NCBI RefSeq assembly: GCF_003426775.1
Contig: NZ_QJUG01000054.1
Coordinates: 1 to 42,453, forward strand
Source: Allorhizocola rhizosphaerae
Lineage (GTDB): Bacteria > Actinomycetota > Actinomycetes > Mycobacteriales > Micromonosporaceae
Direction of reading: 5' to 3'
DNA length: 42,453 bases
Part shown: positions 1 through 8,962 of the stretch, piece after piece
Layout: the number at the start of each line of letters is the position of its first letter
Position numbering within the stretch: the first letter of the stretch is position 1
Program-made: the position numbers and the translations under genes
The notes under the pieces: model-generated
Seen by the model: the letters and a program-made list of their open reading frames with translations, nothing else
Databases searched by the model: none
What the model was told of the DNA's origin: nothing

Positions 1-82
1 CGGCCGGTATCGCGGCGGCGGCCGAGGCGAGAGGGCGGCGGCCCGGCAAAGCCGTATGGCGTAGGTGGGTAGAGGAACTACC

Positions 83-144
83 ATGGACGCACCACAGTTG
101 TGCCGAGTGAGAGAGCGGGTGGCGGGAGGCCAAGCGGCCGAGTT

Positions 145-148
<4 letters not shown>
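83..148 (+). CDS. possible 21-residue leader ORF upstream of phoH
   Basis: An ATG at 83 follows a purine-rich stretch AGAGGA at 71-76 with 6 nt spacing. It opens a 21-codon frame whose TGA (146-148) overlaps the preferred phoH ATG (145) in an ATGA junction. The peptide begins MDAPQLCRVRERV and has no recognisable domain. If translated, it would deliver ribosomes to phoH by coupling. It could be chance, because a short open frame is not rare in GC-rich DNA. The first 82 bases hold no assignable gene; they may include the tail of an upstream gene. Confidence 0.3.
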
Positions 149-1170
<1,022 letters not shown>

Positions 1171-1174
1171 ATAG

Positions 1175-1696
1175 ATGTCGATTGAGATCGCCAACGAGTC
1201 CGGGGTGGACGTGGATGCCGACGCGATCGTCGCGGTCGCCCGGCACACCCTGGCACAGATGGGCGTCAACCCGTTAGCCGAGCTGTCGGTGCTGCTCGTC
1301 GACGCGGACTACATGGCGGTGCTCAATCACCAGTGGATGGGCAAGGACGGCCCGACCGACGTGCTCGCCTTCCCCATGGACGAAAACACCTCGATCGACC
1401 ATGGGCCGGCCGAAAACACGGGCGCGCCAACGCTTTTGGGTGACATCGTGCTTTGCCCGGAGGTTGCGCAGGCGCAGGCGGCGAAATATGGCAGTCCCGA
1501 CCCGCGCATGCGTGCCGATTCGGCTGAGATAGTCAAACCCGTGGATGGAAACTACGGCATGGCCGACGAGCTGACCATGCTGACCATCCATGGGGTGCTG
1601 CACCTGCTCGGCTACGACCACGCCGAGCCGGAGGAGGAGCGGGAGATGTTCGCCCTGCAGGGCAAGCTGCTCGACGCCTGGCAGGCCCGGCGGTGA
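1175..1696 (+). CDS. ybeY: rRNA maturation endoribonuclease YbeY
   Basis: Zinc-dependent endoribonuclease acting in 16S rRNA 3'-end maturation and ribosome quality control (family knowledge). The signature [11 protein letters not shown] is visible, with zinc-binding histidines at about residues 139, 143 and 149. At 173 residues it matches the usual length. The start is well placed: GAAGG at 1163-1167 precedes ATG 1175, and the gene begins 4 nt after the phoH stop, so the two are co-transcribed. The N-terminal half carries the usual V-L-N-x-x-W-x-x-K-x-x-P-T-D-V-L-S/A-F-P pattern, seen here as [19 protein letters not shown]. About 25 residues between the FPMD and HGVLH motifs look like an insert of the kind actinobacterial members carry. 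Confidence 0.97.
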   Translation: MSIEIANESGVDVDADAIVAVARHTLAQMGVNPLAELSVLLVDADYMAVLNHQWMGKDGPTDVLAFPMDENTSIDHGPAENTGAPTLLGDIVLCPEVAQAQAAKYGSPDPRMRADSAEIVKPVDGNYGMADELTMLTIHGVLHLLGYDHAEPEEEREMFALQGKLLDAWQARR

Positions 1697-1732
1697 CCGG
1701 TCACCATAGCCGCGGACACAGGTGGGACGGCA

Positions 1733-3040
1733 ATGTCAGGTGATTTAGGCGGCCTGCCCGACGCCACCCTGTTGGGCACGGCCGCCGGTTTGGTGGTGCT
1801 GGCGGGCCTGTTCGCGATGAGCGAGGCCGCGCTGGGCGCGGTGTCGCCCGCGCGCGCCGCGGAGCTGGCCCGCGAGGGGTGGCGGGGCGCGATGGCCCTG
1901 CACACCGTGGCCAAGGACGCGGTGCGGCACATCAACCTGCTGCTGTTGCTGCGCCTAATGTGCGAGCTGACGGCCACCACGCTGGTCACGCTGGTGGCGG
2001 TCGAGACGTTTCGCGGGGTGGCGTGGATCGCGGCGGTGGTGACGGCCGGCGCGATGACCGTGCTGAGCTTCATCGTGGTCGGTGTGGCGCCGCGGACGAT
2101 CGGGCGGCAGCATGCGTACGCGGTGGGCCGATACAGCGCGCCGATCGTGCGCTGGCTCGGGCGCGCGCTGAACCCGTTGGCCCGCTTGCTGATCGTCATC
2201 GGTAACGCGATGACGCCGGGGCGCGGTTTCCGGGAGGGGCCGTTCGCCACCCAGGTCGAGCTGCGGGAGCTGGTGGACCTGGCCGAGCAGCGCGGCGTGG
2301 TGGAGCACGGCGAGCGGGAGATGATCCACTCGGTGTTCACGCTCGGTGACACGATCGCCCGTGAGGTGATGGTGCCGCGCACGGAGATGGTCTGGATCGA
2401 GGCGTCGAAGACCGTCGAGCAGGCGATCACCCTGGCGCTGCGGTCGGGCTTCTCGCGCATCCCGGTGATCGGGGAGTCGGTCGACGACGTGCTGGGGGTC
2501 GTCTATCTGAAGGATCTGGCCCGGCGCATGCAGCAGGGCAACGCCAAATCCACGGCCGTCTCCGTGCTGATGCGCGAGGCGGTGTTCGTACCAGAATCAA
2601 AGCCTGTCGATGATTTGCTGTCGGAGATGCAGGCGGCGCGGACGCATATCGCGATTGTCATTGATGAGTACGGTGGGACCGCGGGGTTGGTGACGATCGA
2701 GGACATCCTGGAGGAGATCGTCGGCGAGATCACCGATGAGTACGACGTCGAGCGGCCGCCGGTCGAGCGCCTGTCCGAGGAGGAGTTCCGGGTCACCGCG
2801 CGGCTGCCCATTGAAGACCTCGGTGAGCTGTTCGACGTGGAGCTTCCGGCCGACGAGGTCGAGACCGTGGGCGGGCTGCTCGCGCAGGCGCTGGGGCGGG
2901 TGCCGATCCCCGGCTCGGCTGCCACGATCGGCGGGCTGTCGCTCGTGGCGGAGGGCACCACCGGGCGGCGCAACCACATAGACACGGTGCTGGTCAAGCG
3001 CACCGTTGCCGACAACGAGAGGGATCTGGCCGATGTCTGA
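1733..3040 (+). CDS. CNNM/CBS-domain membrane protein (CorC/HlyC family)
   Basis: Integral membrane protein of 435 residues. It has an N-terminal CNNM-type transmembrane region (about 1-190, several hydrophobic segments beginning LLGTAAGLVVLAGLF), two cytoplasmic CBS domains (about 210-335, including IAIVIDEYGGTAGLVTIED) and a C-terminal CorC_HlyC domain (about 345-425, with the motif EVETVGGLLAQALGRVP). Family members are implicated in divalent metal (Mg/Co) efflux or homeostasis; the older label hemolysin is historical. It is the third gene of the phoH operon. Its TGA overlaps the ATG of the next gene (3033), which implies translational coupling. The M. tuberculosis counterpart in the same position is Rv2366c. 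Confidence 0.92.
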   Translation: MSGDLGGLPDATLLGTAAGLVVLAGLFAMSEAALGAVSPARAAELAREGWRGAMALHTVAKDAVRHINLLLLLRLMCELTATTLVTLVAVETFRGVAWIAAVVTAGAMTVLSFIVVGVAPRTIGRQHAYAVGRYSAPIVRWLGRALNPLARLLIVIGNAMTPGRGFREGPFATQVELRELVDLAEQRGVVEHGEREMIHSVFTLGDTIAREVMVPRTEMVWIEASKTVEQAITLALRSGFSRIPVIGESVDDVLGVVYLKDLARRMQQGNAKSTAVSVLMREAVFVPESKPVDDLLSEMQAARTHIAIVIDEYGGTAGLVTIEDILEEIVGEITDEYDVERPPVERLSEEEFRVTARLPIEDLGELFDVELPADEVETVGGLLAQALGRVPIPGSAATIGGLSLVAEGTTGRRNHIDTVLVKRTVADNERDLADV

Positions 3041-3332
3041 CCTGTCTGCGGAAGACGCCAAGTTGGTGACGCTGGCGAAGTCGGCGCGGGCGCGGGTGGG
3101 CGCGGCCGAGGGCGCGGCTGTGCGCGACGGCGACGGGCGCAGCTACACGGGCGTCACCGTGGCCCGGCCGACGTTCGTGATCACGGCGCTGCAGCTCGCG
3201 GTGGCCAACGCCATCGCGGCCGGGGCAACGATGCTGGAAGCGGCGGTGGTCGTGACGGAGGAGTCCAAAGTGGACGAGACGCCGGTTTCTGACCTCACGC
3301 CGGACGCGCCCGTTCTGGTCGTCGTGCCCTAG
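3033..3332 (+). CDS. degenerate cytidine-deaminase-like protein
   Basis: A 99-residue protein that in actinobacteria sits between the CNNM protein and Era and is often labelled cytidine deaminase. The N-terminal part resembles the deaminase fold (LVTLAKSARARVGAAEGAAVRD, then a TGVTV strand and a helix ALQLAVANAIAAGA). However, the zinc and catalytic motifs HAE and PCxxC are absent, and the helix where HAE should be reads LQLAV. It is therefore probably not an active deaminase; a binding or scaffolding role is inference. I prefer ATG 3033, inside the TGA of the preceding gene, over the upstream in-frame ATG at 3006 because the family sequence starts there. It is the last core gene before the accessory block. 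Confidence 0.85.
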   Translation: MSDLSAEDAKLVTLAKSARARVGAAEGAAVRDGDGRSYTGVTVARPTFVITALQLAVANAIAAGATMLEAAVVVTEESKVDETPVSDLTPDAPVLVVVP

Positions 3333-3359
3333 CGCCGGCACGGGTGTTACCGTCGCCCG

Positions 3360-4832
3360 GTGATTCACGACGGCGCGGGCGTTGCCGCGAGCCGGCGGTC
3401 TTGGGCCGGGCGGCTCGCGGATCTGTACTGGGCGTGGGTGTTCCTGGTGACCCTGGCCGTGGTCTCGTTCCGGATCGGCGAGCCCGATCTGTGGCGGGAT
3501 GAGCTGGCGTCGTGGAGCGCGGCGGGCCGGTCGTTGCCCGAACTGCTGGCGCTGGCGCAAAATATCGACGCGACGTCGATCGTGTACTACCTCGTGCTGC
3601 ATGCCTGGATGGCCGTCTTCGGCGACTCGGCGGTCGCGATGCGTGCGCCGTCGGCCCTGGCCATCGCGGCCGCGGCGGCGGTCATGGCCTGCTTGGTCCG
3701 GGTGTGGTATGGGCGGCTGCAGGCGGTACTGGCCGGATTGTTATTCGCCCTGCTGCCGGTGATGAGCTACTTTGCGCAGCAGGCGCGGTCATATGCGTTC
3801 GCCACGCTCGGAACCGCTGTGGCCACATGGCTTCTGGTGCGCGCGTTGCAGCGGCCGCAGTGGCGGCGATGGGTGCCGTATGGGGTCGCGGTGGGCGCGA
3901 CGGCGATGTTCCATCTCGTCGCGGCGATGGTCGTGGCGGGCCACGCGGTCGCCGTGGGTGCTTGGTTTCTGTTGCAGCGTGACAGGCGAATGCTTCGATG
4001 GCTAGTCGCGGCGCCGGCCGGGCTGATGCTCGCGCTGCCGGTGGGCGTCATGGCCATGCGGCAGCATGGTGACCAGCTTTACTGGCTCACCGTCAAACCG
4101 GGACTGCGTGACCTGATCCAAGCGCCTCAATCGATCGTCATGTCCGGGTTGGTGGCCGCGGCGGCCGTGACGCTCGCGGCGATCGGCCTGTTCGACAATG
4201 CCAAAACGACGGCTTTGGGCCTCGGCCTGACAGCGGCGCCAATCTTGCTGATATGGCTCATCTCCCAGTACTCGTCCTATTGGTTTGGGAGGTACCTGGC
4301 GTTCAGCCTGGTGGGTCTGGTCGTCCTCGCGGCGACGGCCCTGGCGCGAGCGCGGCCGTGGGCAGCCGTGGCTGTGCTGGGGTTGGTAGCCGTGCTGGGC
4401 ATCGATGACCAGCGAGCGATCAGAGGCCCCGTGTCGGTGGGGCAGGGGAACGTGCGCTACAGCGAAGCCATCGGCTGGCTTGGCGGGCAGGTGCGGCCGG
4501 GCGACGCGCGGTTGTACCTGCAGGACGACAGCTGGATGGCGATCGATGCCGCGCTGGACTACCACGGTCTGGGCGAAGAACGGCTCAGGACGGTGTGCCG
4601 CGACAAGACCGGCCCGCAACGCGACCACCTGTGGGGATCGCCCGCCACGGATATGCCCGCGTGCCTTGGCGACACCGCGCGCCTGTGGGTGGTCCGCCCG
4701 TTCGACCAGCGCGAGCATCCGCTGGCTCCGGCGCCCGCGCCGTTGGCCGGTGAGCTTCAGTCACGTTACGAGCGCATCACCGTGACCGTGATCGGGAACC
4801 TGACCCTCGTGCTCTATGAGCGGCGCGGCTAG
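3360..4832 (+). CDS. GT39-like (GT-C) membrane glycosyltransferase
   Basis: Polytopic membrane protein of 490 residues with roughly ten or more hydrophobic helices and a short soluble C-terminus. The conserved acidic DE of GT-C enzymes lies in the first extracytoplasmic loop: the sequence DLWRDELASW (about residues 43-52) matches the D-x-W-x-D-E pattern of lipid-linked-sugar-dependent mannosyl/arabinosyl transferases. A second motif, SYFAQQARSYAFAT, is typical of the family. Donor and acceptor are not predictable, although polyprenyl-phosphate sugars are usual. The start GTG 3360 is preceded by TACCGT and a 6-nt spacer, so the mRNA is probably leaderless. It is the first gene of the accessory block and converges on the isomerase-like gene with only 13 nt between the stops. 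Confidence 0.88.
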   Translation: MIHDGAGVAASRRSWAGRLADLYWAWVFLVTLAVVSFRIGEPDLWRDELASWSAAGRSLPELLALAQNIDATSIVYYLVLHAWMAVFGDSAVAMRAPSALAIAAAAAVMACLVRVWYGRLQAVLAGLLFALLPVMSYFAQQARSYAFATLGTAVATWLLVRALQRPQWRRWVPYGVAVGATAMFHLVAAMVVAGHAVAVGAWFLLQRDRRMLRWLVAAPAGLMLALPVGVMAMRQHGDQLYWLTVKPGLRDLIQAPQSIVMSGLVAAAAVTLAAIGLFDNAKTTALGLGLTAAPILLIWLISQYSSYWFGRYLAFSLVGLVVLAATALARARPWAAVAVLGLVAVLGIDDQRAIRGPVSVGQGNVRYSEAIGWLGGQVRPGDARLYLQDDSWMAIDAALDYHGLGEERLRTVCRDKTGPQRDHLWGSPATDMPACLGDTARLWVVRPFDQREHPLAPAPAPLAGELQSRYERITVTVIGNLTLVLYERRG

Positions 4833-4845
4833 CGACGGCAACGTA

Positions 4846-5640
4846 TCAGTCGATGAGGCGGTGGCGCTCCACCATTGTGGCGACGGTCTCGGCGGGCGGG
4901 GTGTCCCAAATGGACTGGTTGAAGATTTCGACCTCGACGTAGCCGTCGTAGTCCGCGTCGAGCACGGCCCTGGTGATGGGCGGGAAGTCGATGTGGCCGT
5001 CGCCGACGTGGCCTCGGCCCAGCAGCATGTCGGCCGGGAGCGGTACGACCCAGTCGCACACCTGATAGGACGAGATGCGACCGCGCGCCCTCTTGAGTTG
5101 GGCGAACAGGTCGGGATCCCACCAGACGTGGTATGTGTCGACGACCACGCCCACCTCGTGCGGCGCGAACGGCTCGGCCAGGTCGAGCGCCTGGCCGAGG
5201 GTCGAGACGACCGCGCGGTCGGCGCAGAACATGGGGTGCAGCGGCTCGATGGCCAGCCGCACGCCCGTTGCGTTGGCTTGTGGGACAAGCTGTTCCAGTG
5301 CGTCGGCGACCGTTTGGCGCGCTGCGGGCAGGTCTTTGGAACCCGCGTGCAGGCCGCCGACCACGAGCACGAGCTCGCGCGTGCCCAGTGTGGCGGCCTC
5401 GTCGAGGGCGCGCCGGGTGTCGTCGACCCCGTCGGGCGTGGTGAAAAACCCGCCCCGGCACAGGGTCGTGACGGTCAGGCCGTGGTCGTCGAGCACGGTG
5501 CGGGCGGCGGCCGCGCCGCCCGCACCTTCAATAACGTCGCGCCACGGGCCGATGCCCGTGATGCCGTGCTCCACGCACAGGCGGGCGGCCTCGGCGAGGG
5601 TGGCCCGCTTGATCGTGGCGGTGTTAAGCGAGAGAAGCAT
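4846..5640 (-). CDS. sugar phosphate isomerase/epimerase-like TIM barrel protein
   Basis: A 264-residue AP-endonuclease-2/xylose-isomerase-like TIM barrel. Metal-ligand positions are visible: Glu in AIEPLHPMF, Asp/His in VVDTYHVWWD, a His-rich GHVGDGHIDF and a C-terminal Glu in VEVEIFN. Members isomerise or epimerise sugars, inosose or keto-sugars. Some relatives act as 3-keto-glycoside eliminases next to Gfo/Idh oxidoreductases, so that role is possible here. The start ATG 5640 opens MLLSLNTATIK and overlaps the end of the DUF993 gene by 17 nt, so it is the last gene of the gfo-DUF993-isomerase operon. The specific reaction is unknown. Confidence 0.88.
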   Translation of the reverse strand: MLLSLNTATIKRATLAEAARLCVEHGITGIGPWRDVIEGAGGAAAARTVLDDHGLTVTTLCRGGFFTTPDGVDDTRRALDEAATLGTRELVLVVGGLHAGSKDLPAARQTVADALEQLVPQANATGVRLAIEPLHPMFCADRAVVSTLGQALDLAEPFAPHEVGVVVDTYHVWWDPDLFAQLKRARGRISSYQVCDWVVPLPADMLLGRGHVGDGHIDFPPITRAVLDADYDGYVEVEIFNQSIWDTPPAETVATMVERHRLID

Positions 5641-6622
5641 GTCTGGCCGCCGCGAGGTCGAGATCGGTGATGACGCCTGCTTCGAGCGCGAGGCGGTAGA
5701 GCTTGTCGAGGTGCTCCTTGGAGCGCGCGGTCTGCAGGCCGCCGACCATGTGGAAGTGCTCCTGGTGGCCGTTGAGCCAGGCAAGGTAGACGATGCCGGT
5801 CTTGTAGTTGTAGGTCGGCGCCTCGAAGATGTGGCGGGCCAACGGCACCGTCGGGTCGAGGATGGCCCGGAAGCCCGCGGTGTCGCCGGCGTCCAGCGCT
5901 TCGCGTGCCCGCGCTGCGGGCACGGCGATGGCGTCGAAGATGCCGAGCAGGGCGTGCGATCCGGACTCGATGAGCGACGGATAGTTGAAGTCGTCGCCCG
6001 TGTAGAGCTTCACGCCATCGGGAAGCTTGCTGCGCAACGCTATCTCGCGGTCCGCGTCCAAAACGGACACCTTGACGCCGTCTACTTTGGACGCGTAATT
6101 GTGGATGAGCTCCAGGACCGACTCATCGGGGTTGGGGCCCCAGTAGCCTTCCAGCTGCGGGTCGAACATCTCGCCGAGCCAGTGCAGGATCACCGGAGCG
6201 TCCACTTGCGACAGCAGGTTGCCGTAGACGGTGTGGTAGTCCTTTTCGGACTTGGCGGAGGCGGCCAGCGCGCGGGAGGCCATGAGGATGGCGCCGGCTC
6301 CGGCGGACTGCACCACCTCCAGCTGGGCGCGATATGCCGCCTCGATTTTCGCGAGTGGATGGGAACCGGCGGGCAGTTGGTCGGTACCCACTCCGCAAGC
6401 GAGAAGGCCCCCAACGGACCCGGCCTCCGCGGCACTCAGCTTGATCAGCTGCTGCGTCGCGTCCCAGGGAAGGCCCATGCCGCGCTGCGCGGTGTCCATG
6501 GCGTCGGCCACGCCGAGCCCGAGCGACCACAGGTGACGGCGGAACGCGAGCGTCGCGTCCCAGTCGATGTCGGTGTCGCTCGTCGCCACGACGTGTGCGG
6601 CGGCATAGAAGGTCCGTTTCAT
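5624..6622 (-). CDS. DUF993 dihydrodipicolinate-synthase-like aldolase
   Basis: A 332-residue protein of the DUF993 family, a branch of the DHDPS/N-acetylneuraminate lyase class-I aldolase fold. The likely Schiff-base lysine is K184 in SKVDGVKVSVLDAD, and the barrel strand PVILHWLGEMF and DDFNYPSLIESG are family-like. Retro-aldol or dehydration of a keto-acid or keto-sugar is the expected chemistry, but no substrate is established. The gene follows the Gfo/Idh gene through three tandem copies of an initiation region; only the third ATG (6622) opens this frame, so MKRTFYAAAH is the start. It belongs to the operon divergent from lacI-1. Confidence 0.88.
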   Translation of the reverse strand: MKRTFYAAAHVVATSDTDIDWDATLAFRRHLWSLGLGVADAMDTAQRGMGLPWDATQQLIKLSAAEAGSVGGLLACGVGTDQLPAGSHPLAKIEAAYRAQLEVVQSAGAGAILMASRALAASAKSEKDYHTVYGNLLSQVDAPVILHWLGEMFDPQLEGYWGPNPDESVLELIHNYASKVDGVKVSVLDADREIALRSKLPDGVKLYTGDDFNYPSLIESGSHALLGIFDAIAVPAARAREALDAGDTAGFRAILDPTVPLARHIFEAPTYNYKTGIVYLAWLNGHQEHFHMVGGLQTARSKEHLDKLYRLALEAGVITDLDLAAARHASLA

Positions 6623-6675
6623 GGGGCGGGGACCTCCGGGTTTTTCATAAGGCGACGACCTGCGGGCTTTTTCAT
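6619..6675 (-). CDS. 18-residue bridging mini-ORF in tripled start region
   Basis: The frame MKKPAGRRLMKNPEVPAP begins at ATG 6675, which overlaps the TGA of the Gfo/Idh gene (ATGA). Its own TGA overlaps the ATG of the DUF993 gene (ATGA). It therefore bridges the gap exactly and could couple translation of the two neighbours. It contains two of the three copies of the repeated RBS-ATG module. A functional peptide is unlikely. Confidence 0.35.
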   Translation of the reverse strand: MKKPAGRRLMKNPEVPAP

Positions 6676-6690
6676 AAAGCGAGGACCTCC
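6619..6690 (-). repeat. three tandem copies of an RBS-plus-ATGAAA module
   Basis: On the minus strand three units of 26-27 nt follow one another. Each has a core AGGTC, a short GC stretch and ATGAAA, with start codons at 6675, 6648 and 6622 (spacings 27 and 26 nt). The first overlaps the Gfo/Idh stop, the second is in frame with the first, and the third starts the DUF993 gene. This is a direct tandem duplication of a translation initiation region. Confidence 0.8.
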
Positions 6691-7817
6691 AGGCGGCGGC
6701 CCTCCCGGGCCGAGCGCAGGCCGAGCTCGGCGAGCTGGACGCCCTTGGCACCGCTGCGCAGGTCGTGTGCGTAGGGGGTGCCGGTAACGACGGCCGCGAG
6801 GAACTCCTCCCACTGCGCCTTGAAACCGTTGTCGTAGGAGTCGTTGTCGGGCACGTCTGTCCACTGTGCACGGAAGTCGTGGGTGACCGGAAGGTCGGGG
6901 TTCCAGACCGGCTTGGGGGTGGTGTTGCGGTGCTGGATGCGGCAGTCGCGCAGCCCGGCGACCGCGCTGCCGAGGGTGCCGTCGACGTGGAAGGACACGA
7001 GCTCGGTGCGGTCCACGCGGGTCGCCCAGGAGCTGTTGACCTGTGCGACGATCCCGCCCTCGAGCTCGAGCACCGCGTAGGCGGCGTCGTCGGCCGTTGC
7101 GGCGTAGGCGTTTCCGGCCTCGTCCCAGCGCTGCGGGATGTGCGTGCTGGCATGCGCATAGACGGACTTGACGGGAGCGATGATGTGGTCGAGCACGTAA
7201 CGCCAGTGCGGGAACATGTCCAGGATGATGCCGCCGCCGTCCTCGGCGCGGTAGTTCCAGCTGGGGCGCTGGGCGGGCTGCCAGTCGCCCTCGAACACCC
7301 AGTACCCGAAGTCGACCCGCACCGCCAGGATGCGCCCGAAGAAGCCGGAATCGACCAGGCGCTTGAGCTTGCGCAGCCCGGGAAGGTACAGCTTGTCGGC
7401 GACCACGCCGTGGATGATGCCCTTCTCGTCGGCGCGGCGGGCCAGGTCGAGCGCGTCTTCGAGGGATTCGGCGACCGGCTTTTCGGTGTAGATGTGCTTG
7501 CCCTTGTCGATCGCCTTGCGCAGCGCCTTGGTCCGGGCGGTGGTCACCTGCGAGTCGAAGTAGATCTCGTTGGCCTCGTCGTCGAGCGCCGCTTCGAGAT
7601 CGGTGGTGTAGCGGGTCAGGCCGTGCTGCTCGGCGAGCTGGGAGAGCTTCGCCGCGCTGCGGCCGACGAGGATCGGCTCCGGCCAGACCCGGGTGCCGTC
7701 GGGCAGCGCCAGCCCGCCCTGCTCCCGGATGGCCAGGATGGAGCGCACGAGGTGCTGACGGTAGCCCATCCGCCCGGTCACGCCGTTCATGATGATGCCG
7801 ATTGATTTGCGGTCCAT
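6672..7817 (-). CDS. Gfo/Idh/MocA family NAD(P)-dependent oxidoreductase
   Basis: A 381-residue sugar dehydrogenase-like protein. The N-terminal Rossmann fold shows GIIMNGVTGRMG (about residues 7-18) as a variant dinucleotide motif. The family EKP motif is YTEKPVAES (EKP at 112-114), with Lys 113 the usual catalytic or structural lysine. The C-terminal domain has the typical beta-sheet with DMFPHWRYVLDH. Members oxidise or reduce sugars, inositols or glycosides. ATG 7817 is preceded by AGGGA at good spacing. It is the first gene of the triad with DUF993 and the TIM-barrel protein. It is transcribed away from lacI-1, whose palindromic operator lies about 42 bp upstream, so LacI control is likely. 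Confidence 0.92.
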   Translation of the reverse strand: MDRKSIGIIMNGVTGRMGYRQHLVRSILAIREQGGLALPDGTRVWPEPILVGRSAAKLSQLAEQHGLTRYTTDLEAALDDEANEIYFDSQVTTARTKALRKAIDKGKHIYTEKPVAESLEDALDLARRADEKGIIHGVVADKLYLPGLRKLKRLVDSGFFGRILAVRVDFGYWVFEGDWQPAQRPSWNYRAEDGGGIILDMFPHWRYVLDHIIAPVKSVYAHASTHIPQRWDEAGNAYAATADDAAYAVLELEGGIVAQVNSSWATRVDRTELVSFHVDGTLGSAVAGLRDCRIQHRNTTPKPVWNPDLPVTHDFRAQWTDVPDNDSYDNGFKAQWEEFLAAVVTGTPYAHDLRSGAKGVQLAELGLRSAREGRRLEVLAL

Positions 7818-7858
7818 AACGTCCCTACTTCCGCTGTCCGCGCCTTGGCCCGGAGTCT

Positions 7859-7872
7859 GGAAAGCGCTTTCC
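7859..7872. promoter_or_regulatory. LacI-family operator between gfo-like and lacI-1
   Basis: GGAAAGCGCTTTCC is a perfect 14-bp palindrome with the central CG typical of LacI/PurR-type operators. It lies 24 bp before the lacI-1 start and about 42 bp before the gfo-like start. It precedes the lacI-1 -10 element (TACCCT, 7884-7889) in the -35/spacer zone. Autorepression of lacI-1 and repression of the divergent triad are inferred. Confidence 0.8.
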
Positions 7873-7895
7873 GGGCCATGCGGTACCCTACGCAC

Positions 7896-8885
7896 ATGGC
7901 TCGCCTGACGTCAACCGGTCCGACGCTGCAGCAGGTCGCCACGCTGGCCGGGGTCTCCCTCGCGACCGCGTCGCGCGTCCTGCACGGCAGCGGCGGGCGG
8001 CGCGTGGACCCGTCACTCACCTCCCGCGTCGTCGATGCCGCGGCACAGCTACGTTATGTCGCCCACGCGCCGGCCCAGTCGCTGGCGCGCTCGCGCAGCA
8101 CGATGGTCGGGCTGCTGGTGCACGACATCGCCGATCCATATTTCGCGGCGATCGCGGCCGGGGCGATGCGGGTCGCGCGTGAGCACGACCTGATGGTGCT
8201 CGTAGCGAACACCTTTCGGGACCCCTCGCTGGAGCGCGATTATGTGGCCAGGTTGCGGGCACAGCGGGCGCGGGCGGTGCTGCTCGCCGGATCGGCGTTC
8301 AACGATTTCTCGATGGCGGCGGAGCTGACGGCGTTCGCGGAGTCCGGTGGGCGGGTCGCGGCGATCGGCGGGCACGGCACGGGGTTCGACACCGTGGCGC
8401 TGGACAACTTCGGCGGCGCGCAACAGGTGGCTCAGCACCTGGTTTCGCTGGGGCACAAGCGGATCGGGGTCATCTGCGGACCGTCCACATTGGCCACGTC
8501 GCAGTCGCGGCTCGACGGGTTCGCGTCGGTCGTCAAGCCGGTGGCGGTGGCCGAGTCCGACTTCACCCGGGAGGGCGGGCACTCGGCGGCGGTCACGTTG
8601 CTGCGCAAGCACCGGCCCACCGCGATATTCGCGCACAACGATCTGATGGCGGTGGGGGCGCTGGCCGCGCTGCGTGAGCTCGGGCGGACGGGTGTGTCGG
8701 TGGTGGGCTTCGACGACCTGCCGGTGGCCGTGGACGTCACACCCGCGCTGACGACCGTCCGGCTGGACCTTGACGCCATCGGCGCGAGCGCGATGGAGCT
8801 CGTGCTGTCCGACCACCCGCCGGGCCGCAGCATCTCGGCCGAGGCCGTGTTGGTGGTCCGGGAGAGCACCTCGCCTGTCGGCTAG
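7896..8885 (+). CDS. LacI family transcriptional regulator (lacI-1)
   Basis: DNA-binding repressor of 329 residues. The N-terminal helix-turn-helix is TLQQVATLAGVSLATASRVL, followed by a hinge helix and a periplasmic-binding-protein-like effector domain (LVHDIADPYFAAIAAG; AHNDLMAVGALAALRELG; VVGFDDLP). I chose ATG 7896 because an upstream in-frame start would translate through the operator, and because TACCCT at 7884-7889 with a 6-nt spacer suggests a leaderless transcript. It probably senses the sugar handled by the divergent Gfo/Idh-DUF993-isomerase operon. The last 14 codons are duplicated in degenerate form downstream at 8918, and its stop overlaps the stop of the convergent kinase remnant. 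Confidence 0.93.
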   Translation: MARLTSTGPTLQQVATLAGVSLATASRVLHGSGGRRVDPSLTSRVVDAAAQLRYVAHAPAQSLARSRSTMVGLLVHDIADPYFAAIAAGAMRVAREHDLMVLVANTFRDPSLERDYVARLRAQRARAVLLAGSAFNDFSMAAELTAFAESGGRVAAIGGHGTGFDTVALDNFGGAQQVAQHLVSLGHKRIGVICGPSTLATSQSRLDGFASVVKPVAVAESDFTREGGHSAAVTLLRKHRPTAIFAHNDLMAVGALAALRELGRTGVSVVGFDDLPVAVDVTPALTTVRLDLDAIGASAMELVLSDHPPGRSISAEAVLVVRESTSPVG

Positions 8886-8962
8886 CCGAGCTGTCTCTCT
8901 GTCCAAACGCGACGCCGGAGGCCGTGTGGGTGGTCCGGGAGAGCGCGGCGCCTGTCCAGCCG
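8841..8962 (+). repeat. duplicated 3' end of lacI-1
   Basis: The segment starting at 8841 (coding the last residues of lacI-1, VRESTSPVG) recurs at 8918 with period 77. The run GGTGGTCCGGGAGAGC is identical in both copies, followed by a GCCTGTC match. The second copy lies beyond the stop codon and is read on the other strand as the aberrant tail of the kinase remnant. Confidence 0.8.

Noticed and set aside
3033-3332. Functional cytidine deaminase
   Set aside because: Neither the HAE nor the PCxxC zinc motif is present.
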